The position numbers and the translations under genes are program-made. This document shows positions 35,796-47,879 of a stretch of 64,000 nucleotides of DNA, in pieces. The DNA is taken from the NCBI GenBank assembly GCA_963682175.1, contig OY821789.1, positions 3,472,001 to 3,536,000 on the forward strand. The letters run 5' to 3'. The notes beneath the pieces are model-generated. The model was not told the DNA's origin and did not search any database. It saw nothing but the letters and a program-made list of their open reading frames with translations. Source of the DNA: Triglochin maritima (taxonomy: Eukaryota; Streptophyta; Magnoliopsida; Alismatales; Juncaginaceae). Each line of letters starts with the position of its first letter. The first letter of the stretch is position 1.

Positions 35796-36627
35796 CTTTC
35801 CGTGCCACCGTGCCCGTAGTGGACCCTTCCAACAGCTTCACGTGCTCAGAATCCAATAGCAACCAGCCAAGTTAACCAACCATCAAACTCACTTAAATAA
35901 CAATAAACATCCTATATCCCACTCGAAAAAGTAAAAAACCTGCAACAGATACATATTTCTTCGACCTTTTCTTTTAGTTCTGGTTTTTCTTTTCCCACAC
36001 AAATTTCCTCCGTAGAAAGTGTCAATAATAATAGCTCTGGGAAATATGGGACATGCTTCATATATATATATATATATTCTTTGTCCTGTCAAGCATCCTT
36101 TTATAAATTTGCGTACCATACATGTAGTCAAAAGCCAAATGCTATTTCAGGAACAAAATCCCGGCCACCCCATGATGAGCGTGCCTAATTTTGAGATCAA
36201 ACAAAGCATGGTTGGCAACTAATTTTGTCCATCATCATTTAACCAAGCCCACAGTGGTTCACAAATTGACCAAGACAAAAATGGTGTCTGAAATACACTA
36301 TACAATAATACAAATATCTGTCTCTGTTGGTGTTGGTAAACAAAAAACCACACGAAAATAATATATGCGAAAAAAAGAGAAAAGAAGAAATGGCAAGTTA
36401 GCAAGGCTAAGTTATTTGTCTAACGTGTTGCATGAAATAACTATTTTTTTAAAAGTAGATAATTGCATTAGTGAAAAGAGATGGCTATAAACACAACCAT
36501 CTCCAGTGATCTAAATATTAAAAAAAACTTAGATAAGTAGCGTGAGTTTACAACCTTTATGGTTGATATATACAACAAAATGTGGTGCTTAGATATCCAC
36601 CAAACTCAACTTTCCCACCACCCCCGT
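35796..36627. other. Intergenic, nothing recognised
   Basis: A (TA)n run lies at 36058-36077. No genes or elements identified. Confidence 0.5.
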
Positions 36628-37118
36628 TGAGAGCACCCTTAACGGGTGCTCTATTTCGGGCGCCCTGGAAGGGTGCCCGAAATGCCCTCCCTTAGTGGGA
36701 GGGTGTGCCTGGGGCAGGACGTCCCGGGTGCATTTCCGGGTGGCAAGCTGCCCGAAAATGCACCCCAGGCGTCCGGGCGGGGGGCCACGTGCCCCCCTCA
36801 ATTGGTCCTCAGTTTTTTTTTGGTTTTTTTGTGTGTTTTTTTTCAAAAATAATTTAAAAATAATTTAAAATTGTTTTTTCAAATATTTTTTTATGAAAAT
36901 AAGTTTTTTATTTGTTTATATTTTCTAATTTTTTTGACAATTGTTGGTGTTTTGTCTAGAATTGATATCAAAACGACGTGTAGGGGGAGAGAATATAGGA
37001 CGCTTAAGATGTTTTTGTGTGTGGTTAAGAAAAATTTAGGAGGTTGGTTTGAACTGACGTGGCGGAGAGAGAAATCAGGACACTCGGGAACTGTCCGGAC
37101 GCTGTTAATGATGCTCTA
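36628..37118. mobile_element. MITE with GAGCAYCMTTAAC ends
   Basis: Left end GAGAGCACCCTTAACGGGTG; right end on the minus strand TAGAGCATCATTAACAGCG. These form a short inverted repeat of the type found in plant PIF/Harbinger MITEs. The first 170 bp are GC-rich with internal palindromes (CGGGCGCCC, TGCCCGAAA); the rest is AT-rich. No coding capacity. Assignment to Harbinger is inference. Confidence 0.5.
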
Positions 37119-38844
37119 AGTGTTGGTTGACGAAACTGTGGTAGGGAAGCGCGGCATCAAGCCGGTTTCCTAGTGCACCCTGAAGCGCTCTCCACCAACC
37201 GCTTGTTCCTCCTCCACCATATCGGCTTCCGCCTGAGCATGTTCCTCCAGTTGAGCATGGTGATGAATACTCATGATTTCAATATCAGTAATATCAGTGC
37301 AAGGCGACGAATAACTTGAATTATCAGCATGGCGACATATATATGTAGGTGATGCTGTCTCGCATTAATACAAAGTTGTGACTTGTGAGTTCGTGCTCTT
37401 TTTATGTGCGGGACCATGTCCATAAATATAATAGCAAATTGAAACATTCATTCAATATGTGAGCAAAAGAATTTGAAGATCCACCAAAAATCCGAATATT
37501 TTTTCCCTTGCGTACTACCCAACAAAACACACTAATTAAATTGTTCTAGTCTTCATTGTTTAAAGTGAGTTGATCATTTGCAACTTTAAGACGAAATTCA
37601 TTATTTGCTCCTAATGAAAGGTTCAGGTCAATCGTGACTCCAATTTCCCAAAAAATCGTCACAAAAGTGCATAAAAGGGTTTCTTGAATTTCATATTAAA
37701 AATATGTTACGACCACAAACACGTACTAAAATGTGGGTGTACAAATTGAGCCTTTATCTGAATTCGCTCGGCTCAGAGAAGTTGGCCGAACTTGAACTAG
37801 ATATCTATTGACACGAGATGAACAATACTCAATGATGTTGCATTGGCAACATCATCAACATATGCTATCATAGCTCAATGATCCAAAATCTTAGCTGTAA
37901 TGATCAAATAAGACTTAACACCTTCACGCTTTCCATGTCCACATACACGCTTAGTTGCAATTAATTTGATTTCAACCACACTCGAAATAGATACTATCTG
38001 CTTCCACTTTTTTCACCGAAGAACATTACTAATTTGCCTATTGGTAGTGGTAGGTTCCACTAACACCTCAAGACAATGTGTAAAAGTGGACCATATAAAT
38101 AATAAAAATCTCTCACATACGTGTCTATTTATGGCGAGGGAAGGACCCTCCAACAATTTCATCCACCTAAAAGCCTATCAGAAGAGCCAATTGCAACACT
38201 AGAATGTGAATTAGAGCATCCTCAGAGACGGAAGGGGGAGGGGGAAATCTGAAGAAGATTGTAGTGAGGTGGCAACAAAATAAAAATAAAAATAAAAATC
38301 GTCCCACACCTTAATGCACCAAAATGTTTTCTGTTGTTGCTCTCAATGGAAAGGGAATATATTAAAATCGGTTGGTGTAAAAATCTGACTTTCCACATAT
38401 AAGTAGTAGCCTTCACTTAAGGTCTCTTATTATCAGGTTTTGGACCAGAGTTTTCTAAAAAGATCAGGCTTGTGGTCCTACATTTAGATTGTCAAAACTC
38501 TCTCAAGTTAAATAAGATTACGAGTTGGGTACATATTCCAAAGTTTTATTTTGTATTACAAAGATGGTTACATTATAAGTAGTTGGATCAAATTGGTAGA
38601 TTTATAGTTTTGAATTAATCAAAATTAAAGATCGATGTGAGTGGTATGTTTGTGAAAAAAAGATATGAGAGGTAAAAAGATACAATTAACTTTCGTTTCG
38701 AACATGGATTTTTCTGGATCTCAAAAAATGGTACACCAAATGTACCTTTAGCCGTGGTTCGAATTGTGCACAAACTTATATATATGTTTAGATATCATGA
38801 AATCTTCTATGAGGCCACAAAAAAACCACTCTAGAAATGTTTTG
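37119..38844. other. Intergenic, nothing recognised
   Basis: GC-moderate patch at 37140-37270 (possible captured exon fragment, not recognised); otherwise AT-rich and featureless. Confidence 0.45.
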
Positions 38845-38904
38845 GAACATTCTAGAAACCAAGACAACAAAAGTATCCAATCCCATAAGTGCTCCAGAAG
38901 CTTC
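38845..38904 (+). promoter_or_regulatory. Heat shock elements upstream of the HSF gene
   Basis: GAACATTCTAGAA at 38845..38857 is a perfect three-unit HSE (GAAnnTTCnnGAA). A second core GAAGCTTC lies at 38897..38904. An AATATATATGAT TATA candidate sits near 38923, about 70 bp 3' of the first HSE and about 110 bp 5' of the ATG. Together they suggest heat-inducible and possibly auto-regulated expression. Confidence 0.75.
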
Positions 38905-39037
38905 CATACCCTCCGCCCCCCCAATATATATGATATCCAATCCAACAACAATCTCCCGGCGATATCCACTCCAAATTAACCGACAACACACTTGTCAAAC
39001 AAACAAAACCCACTCACTAATCCAACACAAAAACCCA

Positions 39038-40355
39038 ATGGATCGTTTGGAGGTGAAGGTGGAGGAGACCAACGTTCCGCACCCGATAGTCGGGTTGCGG
39101 GACGGTGGACCGCCGCCTTTCTTAACGAAGACTTACGACATGGTGGAGGAACCGGGGACTGATAGCGTTGTGTCGTGGAGCGTTGGTCGGAATAGTTTTG
39201 TCGTTTGGGATTCGCTTAAGTTCGCGAGTACGATCTTGCCAAAGTACTTCAAGCATGATAACTTCTCCAGCTTCATTCGCCAACTCAACACTTACGTAAG
39301 TGTCGTCGGAAGCTAGTTTTTGTTAGAAATGTGCAATTTCATTGGTAAAAAAACCCCATTTTGGTTTTTCAGTTGACATTCAACCTGAATTAGTAATTCA
39401 GTAATGATTCTCAATCGAAAAGCTCGAATGCACGTGATGGTGGTTTTGTTAGTTAGGATGTCAATAACAAAAATATGTTTTGTTGTTGTTGTTGTTGTTG
39501 TTGCAATTTCATCCGAAGTTCGTCTGCAGCTTTTGGAAACGAGATTGTGGTCTTGCACTAAATTTTAGAGCTTTCGTCGAATTTTCCTTTGATCTTCGGA
39601 AATACGCACTATATACATCACTGTCAAAGTGTCAACATTGGACTAAAGTGATTTTATGTCATCGTTGGATTCAGGGATTCCGAAAGGTTGATCCGGATCG
39701 GTGGGAATTCGCGAACGAGGGGTTTCTAGGAGGCCAGAAGCATTTGCTGAAGCACATAAAAAGAAAGCAAAACGTGAGCCAAAAGCAGCAGCAGCCGCAG
39801 AAGGCCGGAGTATGCGTCGAAGTCGGTAAATTCGGATTCGAAACCGAGTTAGAAATTCTAAGGAGGGACAGAAAGATGCTGATGACAGAGATCTTCAAAC
39901 TCAGGCAGCAGCAGCAGAAGTCAAGAGCGCAACTCATGGCGATGGAGGAGAGGCTCCAAGGGACGGAGACGAAGCAAAAGCAGATGATGGCCTTCATGGC
40001 GAGGGCCTTCTCCAATCCCACATTCATGCAGCAACTCGCGAGCCAGAGGGAAATTAAGCAGAGACTCGGGAGCGTTGGGAGAAAAAGAAGGTTGCCGGGC
40101 GCGCCCGAGTATATACAGGCAGAGGAGGAAGAAATGTTGGTTGATTCCGAACTGAATGTTTTGCTTGCGACGGTTGACGACAACTTGAGTGCCTCCACAA
40201 TAGAGGTCAATGAAGAACCCGTGAACGATGCCATTTGGGAGGACTTACTAGGGGATGAAATGTTGGTCGGGCCGGAAAGTATTGCTGCAAAACTGGATGA
40301 TCTCGACGAATATATGGAGGGATTGCTCGAGCAGATGGATTGCAATAGCCCATAG
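39038..40355 (+). CDS. Class-A heat stress transcription factor (HSFA2/A6/A7-like)
   Basis: Exons 39038..39295 and 39675..40355 are joined in phase 0 at the intron site conserved in plant HSFs (RQLNTY | [12 protein letters not shown]); 312 residues. The DNA-binding domain covers about residues 24-117 ([12 protein letters not shown] ... [12 protein letters not shown]). The HR-A/B coiled coil, with class-A spacing, covers about 135-215 ([13 protein letters not shown] ... [13 protein letters not shown]). A basic NLS GRKRRLP follows. A C-terminal AHA activator [10 protein letters not shown] and a leucine-rich end ([15 protein letters not shown]) complete it. HSFs trimerise and bind heat shock elements in the nucleus. 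Length, the AHA motif and the HSEs in its own promoter favour the heat-induced A2/A6b/A7 group over constitutive A1. The gene is convergent with the NPR1-like gene (576 bp between stops). Confidence 0.93.
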
Positions 40356-40931
40356 GAATTGCGTTTCATCTGTTCGATGTTTGTTTGGTAGTTGCAATTA
40401 GAGTTAGTTGACCATTTTTATCGTGATCTTGTGAGAGAGATTTGTAGAGAGATACTGACTTCGTACCCAATGTTATGCTCTTAGCGTGTAATGAAAGTAC
40501 GGTTGTATATAAAATTGGATGTCACAGCTCACAGCTAACTAATTTGATGCTCAATTGAGTTTTGATGTATATTACAAGCAAAGAAAGCCTTGAAGCAATG
40601 CAAAGTCTTCGATTCCTATAAAAATCTTGCTTAGAGTCTTAATCAACTACACTGAAGAGTATAACTTCTATCCAAACATCATTATGTCAGAAGGAATAAC
40701 AGCTAAAAGAATAAAAATGAAACAAATAGATCAAGTTTAACGCGAAAAGCTGGTTTTATTCCATCAACTTTCTGAAACAAAAACGCCGGAGTTCCTACAC
40801 CTGTATGTACAATATAGGCGACTCTACCATCATCTTAACTGAAAAAAAGCACCACTCAAAAACGATGCCAATCTATATTTAGAACAAAATTAGGAACTAG
40901 GGTAATTAGTGATGGTTATGGTACAATAAAA
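40356..40931. other. Convergent 3' flanks of HSF and NPR1-like genes
   Basis: 576 bp between two stop codons facing each other. It must hold both 3' UTRs and both polyadenylation regions; AATAAAA-like strings occur on both strands. Overlapping transcript ends are possible. Confidence 0.5.
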
Positions 40932-43900
40932 TCACTTTCGTGCCATTTTACTCTTCGTACGGAAGGTTGTCGATGAAGAAGCAGAAATTCCAGACTTAAC
41001 ATTCTCCACCTTGTCCATGGTGAAAGCTTTTAAAAGCTCATCCTGAAGCTCCTGAAATCTCCTCTTTTTCCGAAGCTTCTCTTCAGAGGTGTCGTTTTTA
41101 TTATTAGCAAGAACTGACGTGTCCTCTTCTGCCATAATTTTGTCAAGGATACCAGCACATCGAGGAAAAAATTGTCGACCAAGTTCAACTACGAAGCAAA
41201 AAATGATGTATTAGACATGCTAAGTTTTATCAAAAAAAACTTTAGTTGTATTGATAAGAAAAGATACAAATAGAAACGGTTACAGTAATGAAGTCAAGTG
41301 AGAGTTGCAAATTGCATTGTGATTTTGGTTGCAGAAGAAATGCTAGGTGCAACTGAAAATTGCTTCAGGTTTTTCATGTTATTGTGGTGAGAAACTGCAT
41401 CCTACTTTGTATAAGAGCAACAAAAATAAGGAAAAGAAAACTAATTGTTGTCTTGCAATTTAGCAGATACCTGTTTTCAAAGATTTACTCTACCTATTAG
41501 TTGGGTTTCACTGAAGTTCCTATTCTTTGGCCATAATCACCTTTGTCTGAGATGGGCATTACATATTTACATGTACAAATACTAAAAAGAAGCTGCTATT
41601 CCGATATAAAATCAAACAACAAATGATGTCTACATATAAACGAGCAGACTGTTTTTAAATGGGAAGCAGCTTAGATTACCAAAAGTATTTGCTTTTTTTG
41701 TTTGTTCAACTTACCTTAACATTTTTTGGTTTAGAAAAGGGTAACCTTAAACGGTTAAGAATCAGACACCATTGCTTCGAATTTAGACCGAATATATTGG
41801 GTAAAAATAAATTCTTTGCTCCAAAATCAAGATTCATACTACTATCTAGCAATATTAGAATGCGTCCTGAAATGGAACAGAACTTGAAATGATACAACTG
41901 AGGTAAATGATAAAAGCCAATAAAAGTACCTGTTCTCGATAATGCTCTCATCCTTGACAAGAGTTCCTCATTTCCTCGAACTGGAGCCTCATTGAAATTG
42001 TCCACTGCCAAACCTCGCCTTCCTTGTGACGCATTACCAGGTGCATCAACAACAAACTCCAGCGTACCATCAACTTTTGCGTTGTTCATGGCAATTTTCG
42101 CTTCCTCGGGAAAAAAAACTTTAGCCAAACCAACTGTAATCGATGATGTCAGCATCTCAGAAATGCAATAGACAAAAATCATAAAGTTAAATAATTCTAG
42201 CAACAAAAGAACAAACTGAACAAAACAAACTAAAAAAGGGTACCTCGGATTTCAAGGTACAACAACTGGTTGCGAAGATCCAGACCAGTAGTTGTGGGGT
42301 GCACACCTGCTTCTCCAACCACAGGATTAGACATCTCTGCATTTTCCAAAATTTCAATACAAAGGTGATCTGCGTTAGAAGCTGCTCCTTTTTCAGTAGG
42401 CCTATTATAATCCACAAGCTTGGTCAGTCTCCTGGATATCTGAAGTGCCTTTCTACCATCTGAAGTGACATCCGACGGTCGAGCACCTTTTGAGAGGAGC
42501 AACATGATGATCTTCGGTTCTCTTCGCATTGCAGCAATGTGGATAACAGTGTATCCCCTAGCATTGCGATGGTTGACATTGGCAATCCCAAGATCTAGAA
42601 GTTCAGTTGTGGTCTTGGAATCACAATGAGCTACTGCATAGTGCAAAGCACATGCATCGTCCAAGGATGTGTTATTCTCTTTGAGCAACATTTTGACCAA
42701 TTCTACATCGTCACAATCAAGAGCTTGATGTATCCGCATCACATGCTTGTTTGGGATGCCACCATCCAGCCCAAGTAGCCCGGACTTGGTGCGGGACTCC
42801 GTGACATGCTTGACAATATCAGGATGCAGAGCCTTCTCCAACGTTACATAGTCAAGCGTAGAGTGTATTACAATCTCAATGGACTTGCTGAGCAACTTCT
42901 CACAAGATTTGCTACACAAATTCGCAACGGATAGAACTACCAACATGTCATCTTCGGACACCCTACCAAGAATATCAAGAAGATGCCGCTGCACACAAAA
43001 CATCATATTTCAGTTGAAAGGCCAGGGAAAAGAACAGCTTATAATTTTGAAAACGAAATAGTTGGTGCAACATGAACAGAAACATAGTTGACCACCGAAA
43101 CAACTAAAACTTCAGGCATCAAATCCTGCACAATCACTTGTGCATTACAATTTCAAATTGACACCGACCGAATGAAAAGAAGAAGAAAAACGAAAAGCCT
43201 TATTCCACTCTGGCAGAGGATAACCCCAAAATAACCACGGGACATTATTGGGACGAGTCGGGACCAGACTCCGTTAGCAAGTCACAACTCAGCTGACAGT
43301 GACAGGCATATTCAGGATCACTCTTCCTACCTTCCCAAATCACAATACAACAAATCCATCGAAACAATTCAACAAAAATTCCCGGAAAAAACATATCCCC
43401 AAACCTCAATATTCCTCAAAAACCATAAGATCATCCCAAATTCGGAACACAACACGTGGCCAAACCCCCCAAAAACGGAAACCGTAAAAAAGAGCCGATC
43501 TCGAACCCACCTGGAACAAACTAACGAGCTCCGAAACCCGGAACACCTCCGACGCGTAAAGCACCTCGACCAAGAAGTCAACCGCCGGGCGACACCCGAC
43601 GTGGTCGCACTCCAAGTCCGACTCGGCGCACACGCAGACCCCTCTCGGCAACGCCCCGACTTTGCCAGTGTACAAGTACCCGACGACGACGAGCAGCGCG
43701 TCGTACCCGATCTTCACCGCCGGGAGGAGGTCATCAGTCTGGAGCTCGTGTGCGGAGTCGTTGGCGAAGAGATCGAGGAAGAAGGGACTGCGGGCGGAGA
43801 GGACGCAGCGGTGGACGGGGACGGGGGAGGTGGGGTGAACGAGGACGGCGTCGGAGCAGAAGGGGGAGAGGAAGAGGGAGGAGAGATTGGAGGAAAGGAG

Positions 43901-43990
43901 GGAGAGGGCCGTCGCGTCGGGGTTGGAGGGGGATGGGGAAGTGGGAGGGTTGGAGTTGGAGATGCTGCTGCCGTTGTCGGAGTCCGACAT
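40932..43990 (-). CDS. NPR1-like BTB/ankyrin salicylate co-regulator, four exons
   Basis: Exons 43511..43990, 42244..42988, 41930..42133 and 40932..41188 are joined by GT-AG introns in an open frame of 561 residues; the four-exon layout is that of NPR1/NPR3/NPR4. The ATG is at 43990; the apparent upstream start is GTG. The BTB/POZ fold is in exon 1 (SDAVLVHPTSPVPVHRCVLS), with the C2HC zinc motif CDHVGCRPAVDFL. The BACK region and ankyrin repeats are in exon 2 (ALHYAVAHCD, NARGYTVIHIAAMRREP, DGRKALQISRRLT). The NPR1-type C-terminal domain follows (LSRMRALSRTVELGRQFFPR) with basic ends KLRKKRRFQELQ and RTKSKMARK. The NPR proteins perceive salicylic acid and work with TGA bZIP factors in systemic acquired resistance. 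The sequence FNEAP replaces the DLNEAP/DLNETP-type motif. NPR1 versus NPR3/4 clade is not settled. A solo LTR begins 142 bp upstream. Confidence 0.93.
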
Positions 43991-44132
43991 CGTCACCGGT
44001 GACGGTCGTCGGGAAGCGTTCGGGTTTTGACTTTGGACTAGAGTGCTCCTGGGTTGATGGACGGACGGGTGACGACGTTGATGTGGTGTTTATCCTCTCT
44101 GATTGCTTATTATCGTAATATAATAATGATAG

Positions 44133-45000
44133 TGTTGGTGTTTACCTTTAACGTATGTGATTAAAGTATTCCTTTAATAAAACGGACGTTTGGTCGACCG
44201 GAAAGCGTTCGATCGGATGTATGTTTTGATTTGTCCAGTAAAAATGTCTGTCCATTTTTGGTCTACCGGAACTTAAGATTCGGTCGACCAGACACACACA
44301 AGGAGTTGAGCAAAAGTGTATGTCCTTTTTCGGTCGACCAGAACTTAGGTTTCAGTCGACCAGGCACACACGAGGAGTTAGCAAAAACTGTGTCTGTTGA
44401 TTTTCGGTCGACCGAAACTTAAGTGTTCGGTCGACCGAGTATGCACTCGAGCAAACAGGAAAAGTGTCTGTCCATTTTCGGTCGACCGCTACTTAAGGTC
44501 TGGTCGACCGATGGAACCTGGTTTGCATTACGGTTAGAAGATCGGTCGACCGAATCACCCGTTCGGTCGACCGTTTGACCCAGTTCTGCCCACGATTTGC
44601 ACATTTCTCCACGCGATTTTGGTGCAACTTATACTTGTTTTGACCTACTATATAAAGGCAATTTCGTCTCCCTTTGTAATAGAGAACAATTAGATTGATT
44701 GTTATTGTCTACTTTGCATTCTTGAGAGAAAAGAGAGAGAGTATCCTTGTCGATTCGGCGGGAGCAAATTTAGTCGGGTATTATCGCCGGTTGTTCGTGT
44801 TCCTTGTAAGTCTCTCATTGTAATACGTTTCTCTATAGTATATTTGGAGTTGTGTCGTCCATGGTTTTTACCGCATTGAGTTTCCACGTTAAATCTTGCG
44901 TGTTTTGCGTAGTTTGGATTTGCAATTGTGGTTTCTTTCTCAATTGGATTTGTTATTTTCGATTCCGCTGCGTACTTGGAATTGGTTTTAATTCCTAACA
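44133..45000 (+). mobile_element. Solo LTR 2 in the NPR1-like promoter, GGTCGACC-rich
   Basis: 868 bp, starting TGTTGGTGTTTACC and ending AATTCCTAACA, Ty1-copia-like ends. Flanks GATAG (44128..44132) and GTTAG (45001..45005) match at 4 of 5. It contains about ten GGTCGACC-type palindromes between 44190 and 44575, a TATA box (CTATATAAAGG, near 44650) and a downstream U5-like part. No internal retrotransposon region adjoins. Its orientation is opposite to the NPR1-like gene. Confidence 0.75.
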
Positions 45001-47879
45001 GTTAGTGATAAGCTTTGTTTTTGTAGAGAATAATACGAAGAATTTTAAAAAAAAATAATGGTAGATTTTTTTTGTGAATCATACGAATCTAGAAACAATA
45101 TTTGACAAATTATACTTCTAAAATATGACTTTCTGTTGCCGTTTTTACGAAGTAAATCGTTATTGAAAACGACATTGGGGTTGTCATTTTTGTAAAAGAT
45201 AGATATCGTTTTTACTTAGAGCATAAATAAGACTGTCAGTCACCATCTTCGTTCTCTCAACTCCAAATCGCTTGTCACTCCCCATTACTCTATTCCGGCG
45301 TCAAACAAAGTTCAGGTTATATATATATATATTTCGATATGAAATGTAATGCATGTGTAGTTAATGTATGATTGTTATTTTGATGTATTAAATGTAGATT
45401 TTGTATATCCGAAGTAATGAGCTTCGGTAACAGATTAATTATAGGTTTTTTCGATGGAATTATTACACTCGTAAATGACATTGTAGAATATGAAGGTGAC
45501 TACAGACGGATAAAGAATGTTAATACTGAAATGTGATATTATGATCTTTATGAAACAATTTGTCAAGTTTGTGTTTTTCAAGAAGAAGAATTTGATCTGA
45601 CGTTAACCTGAAAATGACTACCGTATGAAAAATATACCTATAATGATGTGTTTGATGATAAACAACGACGTCAATGGTAAGTCAACAAGGTGAACTTATA
45701 GAATATGTATAAATAAATAAAAGAAACAAACATCACCTTCAAATCCGACTATCCGATATACCAAAACATTCGATTATACGATCCAAACAGATAAAACAGT
45801 TAACGTTGTTATTTGATATGCCAAGAAGTCTCCTCTGGCACCCTGTAGGGACTTCAAACATTGTGCTTGCAGTTGTCAGTGTCGATTGAAACAACTGTGT
45901 GTTCAAAGTTCAAACATACGAATTATACGAGGTTAAAAAAAATTATAACATTAAATGGCAGATATACCAAAGCACCATCATTGGTATCCCACTTCCACCG
46001 TGCAATTTTATCTTCCATCAGAGCCACTGATTTTTTTTCATTCCTTCGAGAAACATAGTTTGTAGACTTATTAAATGATAAAATAAAAGAGGTTGCAGAG
46101 AAAATGCAAAAACAAATAATAAAATAAAAAAACTAAGGAAACAACAATAAAAACAAAACTACTATTCAGGTACCCATGATCTGGTAGTCCCTGGAAATAG
46201 TTTGCTAAATTTCAAATTAGTGACTAGGTCGAGCCTGAACCTTCGAGCGCTCGAACTCCCCGTGTAAACTCCAGTCCAACCCTCAATTTAACCGGTTCAA
46301 TCGGTCGGACCATCGGTTGAACTATTGCAATGGAGTCGGTTTGGTCCAACGCTCGTTTCACAAATTGTTGATGTCATTATTTGTTTGACCACTTTGAACT
46401 ATCTGTTTGACCATTTTGAATCAAATCAAGTTATTTTCGGTTTACTCTTTCGATTCGATTTTTAAAACATTGGTGTCAACACATTATGCAAATATGGAAG
46501 TTTGGGAACAACTTGCAGTTATGGTTCTCAGTGTGATACACAAGATTTGGGACGTGGCAACATTTATAGCAACCAACGATGTAGGAGTAATGGCAAAGTT
46601 CTTTTGGTGTTGACAGATTTGGGGAGCTTTGGTGAGTAGGCAAGCAAACAGAGTAGCCACTTGAAGACTAGGCCAGTGAGCAGGAGCGAAAGACGAAGAC
46701 GCTCGAAAGCAAGGCAACCCACACGTCTAAAGAAGACAACTATGGGTTGTCTGCATTGTAGAAATGACAACAAGGTTATTCCAATTTTTCAGCACTCAAT
46801 GGGACTTGATGCGGCACCACATGTTTCTGTAAGATGAGAACCTATAATTAGGAGTTGGAAGGTGCGGGTCTGTCATAGACTCAACCCACCATGGAGAAAT
46901 CCATCCCTATGGACATTATAATCTATGTAAGCTATTATTATTAAGTAAAAGAAAATGAAGTATTGCTCCAAACTTTAGTGTTATTCTTGTGGAGTAGAGC
47001 GGGATCTCCTGAGAGAGCGAACAATTGCATTCCAGAACCACGTCAAAAACATACGCAATGGCAAGGTCTGAGTTTTTCTAGTGCTAGTGAGACTAGCTCG
47101 TGACCTGATTGGATTTTTCGTAGGACGGACGGATCTTTAGCAAGCGGATAACCAATCTGTGCAGCACCCATCAACATCTCCGTCTAAGCCCAGTCGCAGT
47201 GTCTCGCTCGCATGATGATCCGAAGGTTAGAGTTTAAATATGAGAACCATGAAAAGCATGGAAAATATTAAAACTCAAACAGTACAAAAATTAAATGAAT
47301 AGTTAATTATATTTTGTAGTATTTTCAAACTAATCACTAAAATATCAGCATATTTCGCCGATCATTTCAATGATTCCGTTTGAACTAATAAAACCAATCA
47401 AAATACCAACCTATGTCACCACACCGATACATAGACTTCCCGAAGAAAAAAAATCATACCAATCACACCATAAACACGAAGACTCAATATTCAAGGTGGA
47501 GAAATGTACATTTCTAAATGAACAAATTATAAATATCAACAGAACAAGCATGACACACAGAATTATTATTTCAAACATATAAAACAGACCAAAGAGTAAA
47601 TTGACTAAGAGAAAGATACAGAATATCATCCCCGAACAATGCAGTGAACCTAATCAAAACTACAACTCCAAAAACTATCTTCCAACGTTTAAGCATTATA
47701 GAGCTTACAGGAACTCGTAACACAAACTCGTGCATGAATTATTGGCGACTTTGATTGTTTAAAAGAGAAAAGTCTGAAAGCAAAAGAACATAATTGTCAA
47801 GGTCGACTTCTGTCATCATTATTATATCACATGATTATGCTTTAGACATGACTGGCTAAAAGCTATTACGTGCTACCCT
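45001..47879. other. Intergenic, nothing recognised
   Basis: AT-rich DNA. A patch near 46250-46400 (AACCGGTTCAATCGGTCGGA) looks like part of a decayed mobile element. ORFs at 46407-46773 overlap on both strands without domains. Confidence 0.5.

Noticed and set aside
43601..44118. Plus-strand Arg/Gly-rich ORFs
   Set aside because: Antisense of GC-rich exon 1 of the NPR1-like gene; no domain.
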